Source: Mucilaginibacter sabulilitoris (GTDB lineage: Bacteria > Bacteroidota > Bacteroidia > Sphingobacteriales > Sphingobacteriaceae). Taken from it: a DNA stretch of 64,000 bases. Under the pieces are notes generated by a model. It ran no database searches and was not told the origin of the DNA. It saw only the letters and a list, made by a program, of their open reading frames with translations. Made by a program: the position numbers and the translations under genes. The stretch lies in assembly GCF_034262375.1 (NCBI RefSeq), contig NZ_CP139558.1, positions 7,068,001 through 7,132,000 of the forward strand, written 5' to 3'. Position 1 is the stretch's first letter, and the number at the start of each line of letters is the position of its first letter. Below are positions 46,017 through 54,132 of this stretch, piece by piece.

Positions 46017-46366
46017 ATCTTTACCCTGTTTATGTTAGTAAACAGTTAACATGTTTTAAACTACATCAATTCCTTACTAATGAGCCTCGTAAACTCTAAT
46101 TTCTATTTGATGCCACAGTTTAAAACAAGCGGTAAAGGAGTAAATCGAACGATAGGCCTACATGCCTGGAAATGACAATAATGCGCCTTTACCGCTGTTA
46201 ACTTTATCCACAAAATCTAAGGTTATTAACAAAGAAAAAGAAGCAAAAAGAAAGCTTCAACAATAATAATAACCCTTATTATCTTGTTGAAGCTAATCTA
46301 AAGGAAATGACATAGTTTGAGATTGGGTATGTGCCATTATTCAGGAGATATCTTAACGCACCAATA
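46017..46366. other. 350-bp region without protein gene (IS left end and flank)
   Basis: 46017-46303 is the non-coding end of the IS110 element and holds the predicted bridge RNA. 46306-46366 is host DNA that starts with the residual palindrome end AATGACA and runs to the stop of the esterase gene. Frames on the plus strand here are antisense to the esterase and are not supported. Confidence 0.7.
46050..46296 (-). ncRNA. Predicted IS110 bridge RNA
   Basis: Lies directly upstream of the transposase, on the same strand. In 5' to 3' order: a hairpin AGCTTCAACAA/TTGTTGAAGCT (46294 to 46253); then a loop closed by AGCGGTAAAGG/CCTTTACCGCT (46196-46186 with 46138-46128) whose left side carries TGTCATTTCC; then a loop closed by GTTTTAAACT/AGTTTAAAAC (46126-46117 with 46062-46053) and an inner CATCAA/TTGATG, whose left side carries ATAGAAAT. 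The first guide equals the target flank TGTCATTTC; the second equals the element's own end. The second side of each loop shows weaker matches (AAGGA for the donor). The order target loop then donor loop is that of known bridge RNAs. The exact 5' and 3' ends are not determined. Confidence 0.75.
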
Positions 46367-47182
46367 CTACCTCCCAAATGCCCAAACCAAAAACCTGGGC
46401 ATGGCTTTACCCCAGGTGGCGGCGTCATGGCTGCCGTTAACTACCTCTACATACTGTATATCTGTTGGTCTTTTAAAACCTTTGGCTTCCAGTTCTTTGA
46501 TCAGGTCAATGGTATCATCAATCGCGTCTATGATGCCGTTCCTGTTGCGGTCGGTGGTTTCGTCTTTAGTGCCGGTTTGCAGCCAGAACTTGAGGTTGGG
46601 TTTGCTGGCTGTATCTCTGATCACCGAATGCATAATACGGTCGGCATCGGTATAGCCTTTGGCAAGGTCGCGGTTGCGCCACCAGAACGAGCCCGAGAAC
46701 ACGCCCGCTTTATCAAATATACCCGCATTATTCCAGACAATATCAAAAGCCGACAGTCCGCCCAATGAAAAGCCGGCATAAGCAGTGGTTTCAAACTCGC
46801 CGATGCCGGTTTGATCCTTAACCTGCGGCAGCAATTCTGTTTTTATAAATTCGGTATAAACATCGGCTTTTGCTCCCCGTTTTTTAAAATCGGGTTTGCC
46901 AGCCACGCCGTATTCCTGTATACGCTCTTCGCCCGCGTGTATAGCAACAACCAGTACCGGTTTTATGCGGTTGGCGTTATATAATTGTTCCAGTGTTTGG
47001 CTCAGTTCAAGATTTTCCAGTTCTTGGCCATCGTTTAGCAACAGTAAGTTTAACGATTCTGTAACTTCCTGCTCATCGGGTATTAAAAGTTTACAGGTAA
47101 CTTCGCGGTTAAGCAGTTCGGAGTGTATAGTTATATTTCTTTCGGTAATCGTCATTTCGGTTTCAGCCCAGCCCCAATACAT
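46367..47182 (-). CDS. Alpha/beta-hydrolase, esterase D/Fes-like
   Basis: A 271-aa esterase of the enterochelin-esterase-like family: catalytic Ser139 in AYAGFSLGGLSAFD, an Asp/Glu in the TKDE region and the His in NGSHDAATWG near residue 255. No signal peptide is seen, so it acts in the cytosol. The ATG at 47182 is the longest start, but the ATG at 47155 (MTITERNIT) matches where homologs usually begin. It lies divergently next to the amidoligase genes, so it may act on their product. Confidence 0.85.
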   Translation of the reverse strand: MYWGWAETEMTITERNITIHSELLNREVTCKLLIPDEQEVTESLNLLLLNDGQELENLELSQTLEQLYNANRIKPVLVVAIHAGEERIQEYGVAGKPDFKKRGAKADVYTEFIKTELLPQVKDQTGIGEFETTAYAGFSLGGLSAFDIVWNNAGIFDKAGVFSGSFWWRNRDLAKGYTDADRIMHSVIRDTASKPNLKFWLQTGTKDETTDRNRNGIIDAIDDTIDLIKELEAKGFKRPTDIQYVEVVNGSHDAATWGKAMPRFLVWAFGR

Positions 47183-47241
47183 CTTTATTCAAATTTTAAG
47201 CGCGCAAAAATAAAAATACTTTTGATTTTTTGACTATTTAG

Positions 47242-47322
47242 CCTCACCCTACCCTCTCCCAAGGAGAGGGGTTCAATAAAAATATTTTAAAGTCCTCTTC
47301 CTTTGGAGAGGATTAGGTGAGG
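47242..47322. repeat. CCTCACCC-type intergenic inverted repeat
   Basis: CCTCACCCTACCCTCTCC at the left and GGAGAGGATTAGGTGAGG at the right form an imperfect hairpin, with an inner CTCTCCCAAGGAGAG pair. It lies between the divergent esterase genes, so it is not a simple terminator. Confidence 0.7.
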
Positions 47323-47412
47323 TTTTTTTACTGCTACTTATTAATCAATCAGACAGTTGCCTTTATCAAACAAACCACTTAACTTACAATCACAAATAAA
47401 AAAGACACTGTT

Positions 47413-48120
47413 TTGACCGAAAAATATCACCAATGGCACTCGCCAAACTTAAATACCGACCTGGAAATGCTGGTATTTGGCGACAGGGGTTTCCCGGTGA
47501 TCCTGTTCCCTACCACCAAAGGCAGATATTATCAGAATAAAGATTTCGGACTTATCGACAGTGTAAAATGGTTTATTGACGAAGGCCTGGTTAAAATATA
47601 TTGCCCCGATACCATCGACGACCGCACTTGGTATCACAAAGGCATCTCCCCTGCCGATCGCGCCCACAACTATACCTGGTACGATAAAATGCTGCTTGAC
47701 GAGCTAGTACCTTGGGCCATGCATGAAACAGGCGTAGGTAAAGTGGTTATGGCAGGCTGCAGTTTTGGCGGGTACCACGCGGCCAATTTCGCGTTTAAAC
47801 ATCCCGAAAAAGTGACCCACCTGTTTACCATGGGCGGGGCATTCGATATTAAAATGTTTACGGATGGATTTTATAATGACGATGTGTTTTACAATAACCC
47901 TGTGGATTTTTTACCGGGCAGCAACCAGCCTGAATTGTGGCAGATGAATATCATCCTCGGCACATCAGAACATGACATCTGTAAAGAATATAACATACAG
48001 CTATCAAACATTTTAGCTCAAAAAAACATTAATCATTGGTTGGACATACGCCCCAATGCCAGTCACGATTGGCCGATATGGCGCGAGATGTTTCCGCATT
48101 ACCTATCAACAATTAAATAA
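47413..48120 (+). CDS. Alpha/beta-hydrolase esterase, TTG start
   Basis: A 235-aa protein: EKYHQWHSPNLNTDLEMLVFGDRGFPVILFPTT at the N-terminus, nucleophile Ser117 in VVMAGCSFGGYHAANFA, and a C-terminal NASHDWPIWREMF with the catalytic His. The first codon appears to be TTG (47413); no ATG/GTG lies upstream before an in-frame stop, and homologous sequence begins at the second residue. No signal peptide. It is the first gene of the plus-strand amidoligase island. The substrate is unknown. Confidence 0.85.
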   Translation: MTEKYHQWHSPNLNTDLEMLVFGDRGFPVILFPTTKGRYYQNKDFGLIDSVKWFIDEGLVKIYCPDTIDDRTWYHKGISPADRAHNYTWYDKMLLDELVPWAMHETGVGKVVMAGCSFGGYHAANFAFKHPEKVTHLFTMGGAFDIKMFTDGFYNDDVFYNNPVDFLPGSNQPELWQMNIILGTSEHDICKEYNIQLSNILAQKNINHWLDIRPNASHDWPIWREMFPHYLSTIK

Positions 48121-48200
48121 TTATTGAATTAATGATTTACTGAATTATTGAATAAATAAAACAAACCGCAAACTGCCAACTTTAAACTGCAAACTAAAAC
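48121..48200. repeat. Word-rich spacer before the ATP-grasp gene
   Basis: Reiterated short words (TTATTGAATTAATG/ACTGAATTATTGAATAA, then AAACTGCC/AAACTGCAAACT) fill the 92-bp gap. No hairpin of convincing stability was found, and no promoter box is evident. Confidence 0.35.
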
Positions 48201-48212
48201 ATCATCATCACC

Positions 48213-49370
48213 ATGAAAAAAATAGGCATCTTATTCGGACAGGAAAATTCATTCCCACAGGCGTTTGTTGATCGCATCAATCAAAAAGCCGAAAAAAACA
48301 TTTCGGCCGAGTTTGTACGTATTGATAAGGTAATGCAGGCCGAGCCGCTTGACTACGCGGTAATTGTCGACCGTATATCGCAGGACGTGCCATTTTACCG
48401 GGCTGCTCTCAAAAATGCGGCTATTTGTGGTACAGCGGTAATAAACAATCCTTTTTGGTGGAGCGCCGACGAAAAGTTTTTCAATAACGCGCTCGCCGTT
48501 AAGCTGGGCGTACCAGTTCCCAAAACCGTTATCCTACCCTCCAAGGACCTGCCCGATGACACTACAGAAAGATCATTCCGTAACCTGGCCTACCCTTTAG
48601 ACTGGGACGGCATATTTAATTACATCGGTTTCCCTGCCTATATGAAACCTTTTGATGGCGGCGGCTGGAAAGAGGTTTACCAGCTGAACAACCGCGACGA
48701 TTTTTTTAAAAGTTATGATAAAACCAAACAGTTTGTCATGATGCTGCAGGAAGAGGTGGTGTTTAATGATTATTTCCGTTGCTATTGCATTGGCGGTAAG
48801 CATGTGCGCATTATGCAATATGAGCCCCGCAACCCGCATCATTTACGATATGAGCACGGCAAAGCTCCCGCTTCAAAAAAATTACTCGATACCGTTAAAA
48901 ACTACGTGATAAAACTGAACCAATATTTAGGCTATGATTTTAATACCGTAGAATTTGCTGTGCGCGATGGTGTACCTTATGCCATTGACTTTTGTAACCC
49001 TGCCCCCGATGCCGAGGTAACGAGCGTTGGACAGGAAAACTTTGACTGGGTGGTTGAAACCGCGGCAGATTACGCCATTGAACGGGCAAAAAAACAAAAG
49101 GATGGATTGGATAACCTTACCTGGGGTGAGTATATAAGAACATCGGCTGCCGGTTTGCCATTAATAAGCGCCAAAGTAAAACCAGTTAAGGAAGATATTT
49201 CCGTTGGTAAGGTTGAACACCCCATTGAGGCGGAAGGAAAAGTGAAGAAAGTAATAAAAGTAAAAGATCCTGCCGAAAAAATTTCTGAGCCTGTTAAGGT
49301 TAAAGCCCCGGAAAAAGTAAAAAAAGATAAAGCAGTAAAGGAAAAGCCTAAAAAGTCGGGTAAGAAATAA
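48213..49370 (+). CDS. ATP-grasp ligase with lysine-rich tail
   Basis: A 385-aa protein. Residues 1-310 form an ATP-grasp fold: ILFGQENSFPQAFVDRIN at the N-terminus, KLGVPVPKTVILPS, FPAYMKPFDGGGWKEVY (nucleotide-binding loop), FVMMLQEEVVF, and YDFNTVEFAVRDGVPYAIDFCNPAPDAE, which carries the metal-binding E/N residues. Such enzymes form amide bonds through acyl phosphates. From about residue 312 a low-complexity tail rich in K, V, P and E (KVKKVIKVKDPAEK, then KAPEKVKKDK) follows, which is unusual. It sits in the island with a GCS2 ligase and an amidotransferase. Confidence 0.85.
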   Translation: MKKIGILFGQENSFPQAFVDRINQKAEKNISAEFVRIDKVMQAEPLDYAVIVDRISQDVPFYRAALKNAAICGTAVINNPFWWSADEKFFNNALAVKLGVPVPKTVILPSKDLPDDTTERSFRNLAYPLDWDGIFNYIGFPAYMKPFDGGGWKEVYQLNNRDDFFKSYDKTKQFVMMLQEEVVFNDYFRCYCIGGKHVRIMQYEPRNPHHLRYEHGKAPASKKLLDTVKNYVIKLNQYLGYDFNTVEFAVRDGVPYAIDFCNPAPDAEVTSVGQENFDWVVETAADYAIERAKKQKDGLDNLTWGEYIRTSAAGLPLISAKVKPVKEDISVGKVEHPIEAEGKVKKVIKVKDPAEKISEPVKVKAPEKVKKDKAVKEKPKKSGKK

Positions 49371-49694
49371 TAACAAGCCTGATCATCCCGAATTTATTTC
49401 GGGATCCCGCATGCATGGTCGACGAGTTGCAAAGCTTATATCTTGCCTGTGGGGTGCTGAAACAAGTTCAGCATGACAATAAAAATGATAATAAGCGATG
49501 GGCAAGTGCGATTCCCCGCTTGAGAGGGGCGGAGGGAGTGTGTTTATTGAATAAACGAAACAAGCTGCCATCTCGAAAGGAGGTACGAGGAGAGATCTTA
49601 TACATGCGGCATATGATTCGTATAAGATTTCTCCCTTCGTTCGAAAAGACGTGACTTAATGCTATATTGAATGGCATTTATAACCTAACCAATT
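49371..49694. other. 324-bp gene-free region with two palindromic repeats
   Basis: Between the ATP-grasp and GCS2 genes. The first part (49380-49485) contains ATCCCGAATTTATTTCGGGAT and GTGCTGAAACAAGTTCAGCATGAC. The second (49570-49656) runs from CATCTCGAAAGGAGG via AGATCTTATAC and GTATAAGATTT to CGAAAAGACGTGAC, a relative of the IS110 target palindrome. Short frames on both strands are translations of the repeats and are rejected. Confidence 0.65.
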
Positions 49695-50792
49695 ATGAAC
49701 GAGTTTACCTTAGGTGTTGAAGAAGAATTTATGGTGATTGATCCTGTTACGCGGGAACTGAAATCGCATGAGCAAAAAATTGTGGATAGCGCCCAGAAGA
49801 TCCATGAGGATCAGGTAAAAGCCGAAATGCACCAGGCCGTGGTAGAGGTGGGCACGCACATTTGCCACAATACCCAGGAGGCCCGTGCCGAGGTGGGTAA
49901 ACTGCGTACCACCGTGGCACAGCTGGCCGGCGATATTGGTTTGCGCATTGGTGCGGCAGGCACCCACCCTTTTTCGCACTGGCAGCATCAGCTCATTACT
50001 GACCATCCGCGGTATTTTGAAATTGTGGACGAGATGCAGGAAGCCGCCCGCTCCAACCTTATTTTCGGGTTACATGTACACGTAGGTATCCAATCGCGCG
50101 ATATGGCTATTCATATTGCCAACCAGGTAAGGTATTTTTTACCGCATGTGTTTGCTCTATCCACCAATTCGCCGTTTTGGGAAGCGCGCAACACCGGCTT
50201 TAAATCGTTCCGCACCAAGGTATTTGATAAATTCCCCCGTACCGGAATCCCCGATTCTTTCAGCAGCATTGAGGAGTATGATAATTACATCAAGCTACTG
50301 GTAAAAACCAACTGCATTGACAATGCCAAAAAAATATGGTGGGATATACGGGTTCATCCGTTCTTCGAGACCATAGAGTTTCGCATTTGCGACTGCCCTA
50401 TGCTGGTTGATGAAACCATTGCCTTTACCGCCTTGTTCCAGGCCCTGTGCGCCAAACTGTATAAGTTGAGGCAGCAAAACATGAAGTTCATCACCTACTC
50501 CCGCGCGCTCATCAACGAAAACAAATGGCGCGCCGCACGTTATGGTATCGACGGTAAAATGATTGATTTTGGCAAAGAAATGGAAGTAAATACCCGCTCG
50601 TTGGTACTGGAGCTGCTTGATTTTGTCGACGATGTGGTTGACGATCTTGGCTCGCGCGATGATTTACAGTATGTGCACAAAATACTGGAACACGGCACCG
50701 GCGCCGACCGGCAGTTAGCGGTTTACCAGCAAAATAGTAACTTTGAAGACGTGGTTGACTATATTACCTCGCAAACTTTAAAAGGACTATAA
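49695..50792 (+). CDS. GCS2-type carboxylate-amine ligase (YbdK family)
   Basis: A 365-aa ligase of the glutamate-cysteine ligase type 2 family: FTLGVEEEFMVIDPVTREL at the N-terminus with the metal-binding EEEF, AEMHQAVVEVGTHIC, GAAGTHPFSHW, GLHVHVGIQSRD and WWDIRVHPFFETIEFRICDCP. It activates a carboxylate with ATP and joins it to an amine. YbdK homologs have weak glutamate-cysteine activity; the real substrate here is unknown. The amidotransferase gene follows after 2 nt. Confidence 0.93.
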   Translation: MNEFTLGVEEEFMVIDPVTRELKSHEQKIVDSAQKIHEDQVKAEMHQAVVEVGTHICHNTQEARAEVGKLRTTVAQLAGDIGLRIGAAGTHPFSHWQHQLITDHPRYFEIVDEMQEAARSNLIFGLHVHVGIQSRDMAIHIANQVRYFLPHVFALSTNSPFWEARNTGFKSFRTKVFDKFPRTGIPDSFSSIEEYDNYIKLLVKTNCIDNAKKIWWDIRVHPFFETIEFRICDCPMLVDETIAFTALFQALCAKLYKLRQQNMKFITYSRALINENKWRAARYGIDGKMIDFGKEMEVNTRSLVLELLDFVDDVVDDLGSRDDLQYVHKILEHGTGADRQLAVYQQNSNFEDVVDYITSQTLKGL

Positions 50793-50794
50793 TA

Positions 50795-51631
50795 ATGACA
50801 ACAAATAAACCGGAAATCAGGATAGCTATACTTGATCTGTATGATGGGATAGCCAACGAGGGGATGCGCGGTTTCCAGGATATTTTAAACCGGTATAAGG
50901 TACAACACCAGCTTAATTTAAGTTACCAGATATTTGATGTACGCCGGCGTTGTGAAATGCCGGGAACCGATTTTGACATTTACATTTCGAGTGGCGGCCC
51001 CGGCGATCCGCTGGTAACCGAAGGTACCGAGTGGGAGAAAAAATATTTCAAACTAATCAACAAGCTGGAAGATCATAACCTTTCTAACAGCACCGATAAA
51101 AAACATGTGCTATTCGTGTGCCATTCTTTTCAGCTCATGTGCCGCCATTACAAACTGGGCGATATTAATATGCGTCGCTCGCCATCATTTGGGGTGTTGC
51201 CTGTAAATCAAACCGCAGCAGGTGCCAATGAACCTATTTTTGAGGGCCTGGCCAATCCATTTTACGCGGTCGATTCGCGCAGCTGGCAGGTGGTCAATCC
51301 TAATGAAAAACGTTTTGAGGAACTGGGCATGCAACTGGTTGCTATTGAAAAAGAGCGCCCGCATGTTGATCTGCCACGGGCCATGATGGCCATTCGCTAC
51401 AACGACTATTTTTTTGCTACCCAATTCCATCCCGAGGCCGATGCCAACGGTATGAAAACGCTGCTGCTAAAAGATGAGAAAAAGGACGAAGTGATAAACG
51501 AGCATGGAGAAGTAAAATACAATGAAATGCTGGCGCGCCTGGACGATCCGGATAAAATAACCCATACCCAACGTACGCTCATCCCCAATTTTTTAGATCA
51601 GTCAGTACTGAGCTTACAGGGCATGGTATAA
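50795..51631 (+). CDS. Class I glutamine amidotransferase
   Basis: A 278-aa protein with the catalytic triad C109 (FVCHSFQLM), H212 and E214 (ATQFHPEAD). SSGGPGDPL is the oxyanion region. It releases ammonia from glutamine, presumably for amidation by one of the adjacent ligases. It starts 2 nt after the GCS2 ligase stop, so the two are likely translationally coupled. An extension of about 50 residues after the domain (DEKKDEVINEHGEVKYNEML) has no assigned role. Confidence 0.9.
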   Translation: MTTNKPEIRIAILDLYDGIANEGMRGFQDILNRYKVQHQLNLSYQIFDVRRRCEMPGTDFDIYISSGGPGDPLVTEGTEWEKKYFKLINKLEDHNLSNSTDKKHVLFVCHSFQLMCRHYKLGDINMRRSPSFGVLPVNQTAAGANEPIFEGLANPFYAVDSRSWQVVNPNEKRFEELGMQLVAIEKERPHVDLPRAMMAIRYNDYFFATQFHPEADANGMKTLLLKDEKKDEVINEHGEVKYNEMLARLDDPDKITHTQRTLIPNFLDQSVLSLQGMV

Positions 51632-51660
51632 AACCGCGATAAATAAAATATGAGCCCAAT

Positions 51661-51829
51661 AAAAAAGCCTCTCCAAAATGGATCTTTTGTTGTTGAACGA
51701 GCATCTTGTAGTGGCTTTCTTTTGACACTTCAAGATACAAAAAACGGGGTTGAAAAACTAATTTTTCAACCCCGTTTTGCCTATTTAGACTTTTTCAGTG
51801 CCCTCCCAAAATGGAGAGGCTTTTTTATT
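51661..51829. terminator. Terminator hairpin split by an inserted element
   Basis: The left arm AAAAAAGCCTCTCC (51661-51674) and right arm GGAGAGGCTTTTTT (51813-51826) belong to one rho-independent hairpin between the convergent amidotransferase and aconitase genes. The loop holds the insertion (51683-51805). A similar intact terminator with the same AAAAT loop lies at 60532-60560. Confidence 0.8.
51683..51805. mobile_element. 123-bp inserted element in the terminator loop
   Basis: CCAAAATGGA occurs on both sides (51673-51682 and 51806-51815), as in a 10-bp target duplication. The right end reads GACTTTTTCAGTGCCCTC, identical to the terminal repeat of the element at 41022-41219; the left end has no such repeat. 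It contains a 17-bp hairpin AAAACGGGGTTGAAAAA/TTTTTCAACCCCGTTTT (51741-51778). It is probably a truncated relative. Confidence 0.7.
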
Positions 51830-51864
51830 CATTAGCTTTTGGCTTTAACCTTTCGGCCTTCAGC

Positions 51865-54132
51865 TTAAGAAGCCATTTGTTTACGGATGATATTCAATGC
51901 GCCACCGGCTTTAAACCACTCAATTTGCTGAGCGTTGTAAGTATGGTTCACAGCAAACGAATCAACAGAACCATCTTTGTGGTTTAATACTACGGTTAAC
52001 TGTTTGCCCGGAGCAAATTCAGTTAAGCCATTAATATCAATCACATCGTCTTCCTGTATTTTGTCGTAATCGTTGTTATCGGCAAAGGTTATGCCCAGCA
52101 TACCTTGTTTTTTAAGGTTGGTTTCGTGGATACGGGCAAATGATTTTACCAGTATGGCACGTACGCCCAGGTGACGTGGCTCCATAGCTGCGTGCTCACG
52201 TGATGAACCTTCGCCATAGTTTTCGTCGCCTACCACTATGGAGCCAATACCATGCGCTTTGTAGTCGCGCTGGGTGGCAGGAACCGGACCGTATTCGCCG
52301 GTCAGTTCATTCTTAACGCTATCGGCAGTATTGTTAAAATAGTTGATAGCGCCAATCAGCATGTTGTTTGAAATGTTATCCAGGTGACCACGGAACTTTA
52401 ACCACGGACCAGCCATAGAGATATGGTCGGTAGTACATTTACCTTTGGCCTTGATCAACAGTTTTAAGCCTTTAATGTCGGTACCTTCCCATGCGGTAAA
52501 CGGCTCCAGCAATTGCAGGCGTGATGATTTCGGATCAACAATAACCTGTACCTGACTGCCATCTTCTGCAGGGGCCTGATAACCGGCATCCTCAACAGCA
52601 TAACCTTTTACCGGCATTTCAATACCTTGTGGCTCGTCAAATTTAACCTGCTCGCCATTTTCATTGGTAAGGGAATCGGTTAACGGGTTAAAGGTAAGGT
52701 CACCGGCAATAGCAAATGCGGTAACAATTTCCGGAGATGCTACAAAAGCATGGGTATTAGGGTTACCATCCTGACGTTTAGCAAAGTTACGGTTAAACGA
52801 AGTGATGATGGAGTTTTTACGCGTAGGATCATCAGTATGACGGGCCCACTGACCAATACATGGTCCGCAGGCATTTGCCAATACAACACCACCCATAGCG
52901 CCAAAAGTATCCAGGTAGCCGTCACGTTCTACGGTATAACGTACCAACTCAGATCCTGGTGTGATGGTAAATTCCGCCTTGGTTTTTAATTTTTTATCGA
53001 TAGCCTGTTTAGCGATAGATGCAGAACGGGTAATATCTTCATAAGAAGAGTTGGTGCAAGAACCTATCAAACCAACCTCTAACTGAGTAGGCCAGTTGTT
53101 TTCTTTAACCGCGGTAGCGAATTTAGAAATAGGCCATGCCAAATCAGGAGTGAACGGGCCATTTACATGGGGTTCCAGTTCGCTCAGGTTAATTTCAATA
53201 ACCTGGTCAAAATATTGCTCAGGATTTGCATACACTTCCTCGTCGCCGGTTAAGTGTTCAGCAATAGCATCAGCCAGTTCGGCAATGTCACCACGTTTTG
53301 TACCTTTCAGGTAAGCTGCTGCTTTTTCATCATATCCGAAGATAGAAGTAGTAGCGCCAATTTCGGCGCCCATGTTACAGATAGTACCTTTACCTGTGGC
53401 CGATAGTGAACGTGCACCTTCGCCAAAATATTCAACAATAGCACCGGTACCACCTTTTACGGTAAGTATACCAGCCACTTTTAATATAACGTCTTTAGCT
53501 GATGTCCAGCCAGATAATTTACCGGTTAATTTAACACCTATCAGTTTAGGAAATTTTAGCTCCCATGGTAAACCTGCCATAACATCGCAGGCATCGGCAC
53601 CGCCAACACCAATAGCAACCATACCCAAACCACCCGCGTTAGGGGTGTGTGAGTCGGTACCTATCATCATACCGCCCGGGAATGCATAGTTTTCTAAAAC
53701 AACCTGGTGAATGATACCGGCACCGGCTTTCCAGAAACCAATGCCATATTTATCAGAAACAGAAGCAAGGAAATCATAAACCTCGCGGTTTACGTCAATA
53801 GCTGTATTTAAATCGGCAACTGCGCCAACTTTTGCTTGTATAAGGTGATCGCAATGTACGGTAGACGGAACAGCAACCTGCGGACGGCCAGCCTGCATAA
53901 ATTGCAGCAGCGCCATTTGCGCGGTAGCATCTTGCATAGCCACACGATCTGGTGCAAAATCAACATAATCCACCCCGCGGGCAAATGCTTTTTGAGCATC
54001 TCCTTCAGAAAGGTGGGCGTATAATATTTTTTCGGTTAAGGTTAAATGTTTACCGGTCGCTTTACGGGCAGCCTCAACGCGGGTGCTGTAGCGATCGTAA
54101 ACTTTTTTGATCATATCTAAATCAAAAGCCAT
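51865..54132 (-). CDS. Aconitate hydratase (mitochondrial-type AcnA)
   Basis: A 755-aa TCA-cycle enzyme. The 4Fe-4S ligands are in GLIGSCTNSSYED and ANACGPCIGQWAR; other hallmarks are TVHCDHLIQ, GTDSHTPNAGGLG and VVGDENYGEGSSREHAAMEPRHLGVRA, which belongs to the swivelling C-terminal domain. The start at 54132 (MAFDLDMIKK) fits the homologs; a longer frame to 54180 adds 16 residues not expected there. It converges on the amidotransferase gene. Confidence 0.96.
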   Translation of the reverse strand: MAFDLDMIKKVYDRYSTRVEAARKATGKHLTLTEKILYAHLSEGDAQKAFARGVDYVDFAPDRVAMQDATAQMALLQFMQAGRPQVAVPSTVHCDHLIQAKVGAVADLNTAIDVNREVYDFLASVSDKYGIGFWKAGAGIIHQVVLENYAFPGGMMIGTDSHTPNAGGLGMVAIGVGGADACDVMAGLPWELKFPKLIGVKLTGKLSGWTSAKDVILKVAGILTVKGGTGAIVEYFGEGARSLSATGKGTICNMGAEIGATTSIFGYDEKAAAYLKGTKRGDIAELADAIAEHLTGDEEVYANPEQYFDQVIEINLSELEPHVNGPFTPDLAWPISKFATAVKENNWPTQLEVGLIGSCTNSSYEDITRSASIAKQAIDKKLKTKAEFTITPGSELVRYTVERDGYLDTFGAMGGVVLANACGPCIGQWARHTDDPTRKNSIITSFNRNFAKRQDGNPNTHAFVASPEIVTAFAIAGDLTFNPLTDSLTNENGEQVKFDEPQGIEMPVKGYAVEDAGYQAPAEDGSQVQVIVDPKSSRLQLLEPFTAWEGTDIKGLKLLIKAKGKCTTDHISMAGPWLKFRGHLDNISNNMLIGAINYFNNTADSVKNELTGEYGPVPATQRDYKAHGIGSIVVGDENYGEGSSREHAAMEPRHLGVRAILVKSFARIHETNLKKQGMLGITFADNNDYDKIQEDDVIDINGLTEFAPGKQLTVVLNHKDGSVDSFAVNHTYNAQQIEWFKAGGALNIIRKQMAS

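Larger units (their letters stand above)
44997..46305 (-). mobile_element. IS110-group insertion sequence with mapped ends
   Basis: The element interrupts the right arm of a palindrome. The flank CATC-GA lies on one side (GA at 44997-44998) and GA-AATGACA on the other (GA at 46304-46305), so GA (TC on the transposase strand) is the shared core and the movable unit is about 1307 bp. There are no terminal inverted repeats, as expected for the IS110 group. The transposase stop is 10 bp from one end; the other end is about 290 bp of non-coding DNA. Confidence 0.9.

Noticed and set aside
46331..46768. 145-codon plus-strand frame
   Set aside because: Antisense to the esterase gene, whose catalytic motifs are clear.
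49383..49677. Overlapping short frames on both strands between the ATP-grasp and GCS2 genes
   Set aside because: They only run through palindromic repeats; repeat arms give open frames on both strands by symmetry.
51650..51835. 61-codon plus-strand frame at the end of the amidotransferase gene
   Set aside because: It crosses a terminator hairpin and an inserted element, and no part of it resembles a protein.
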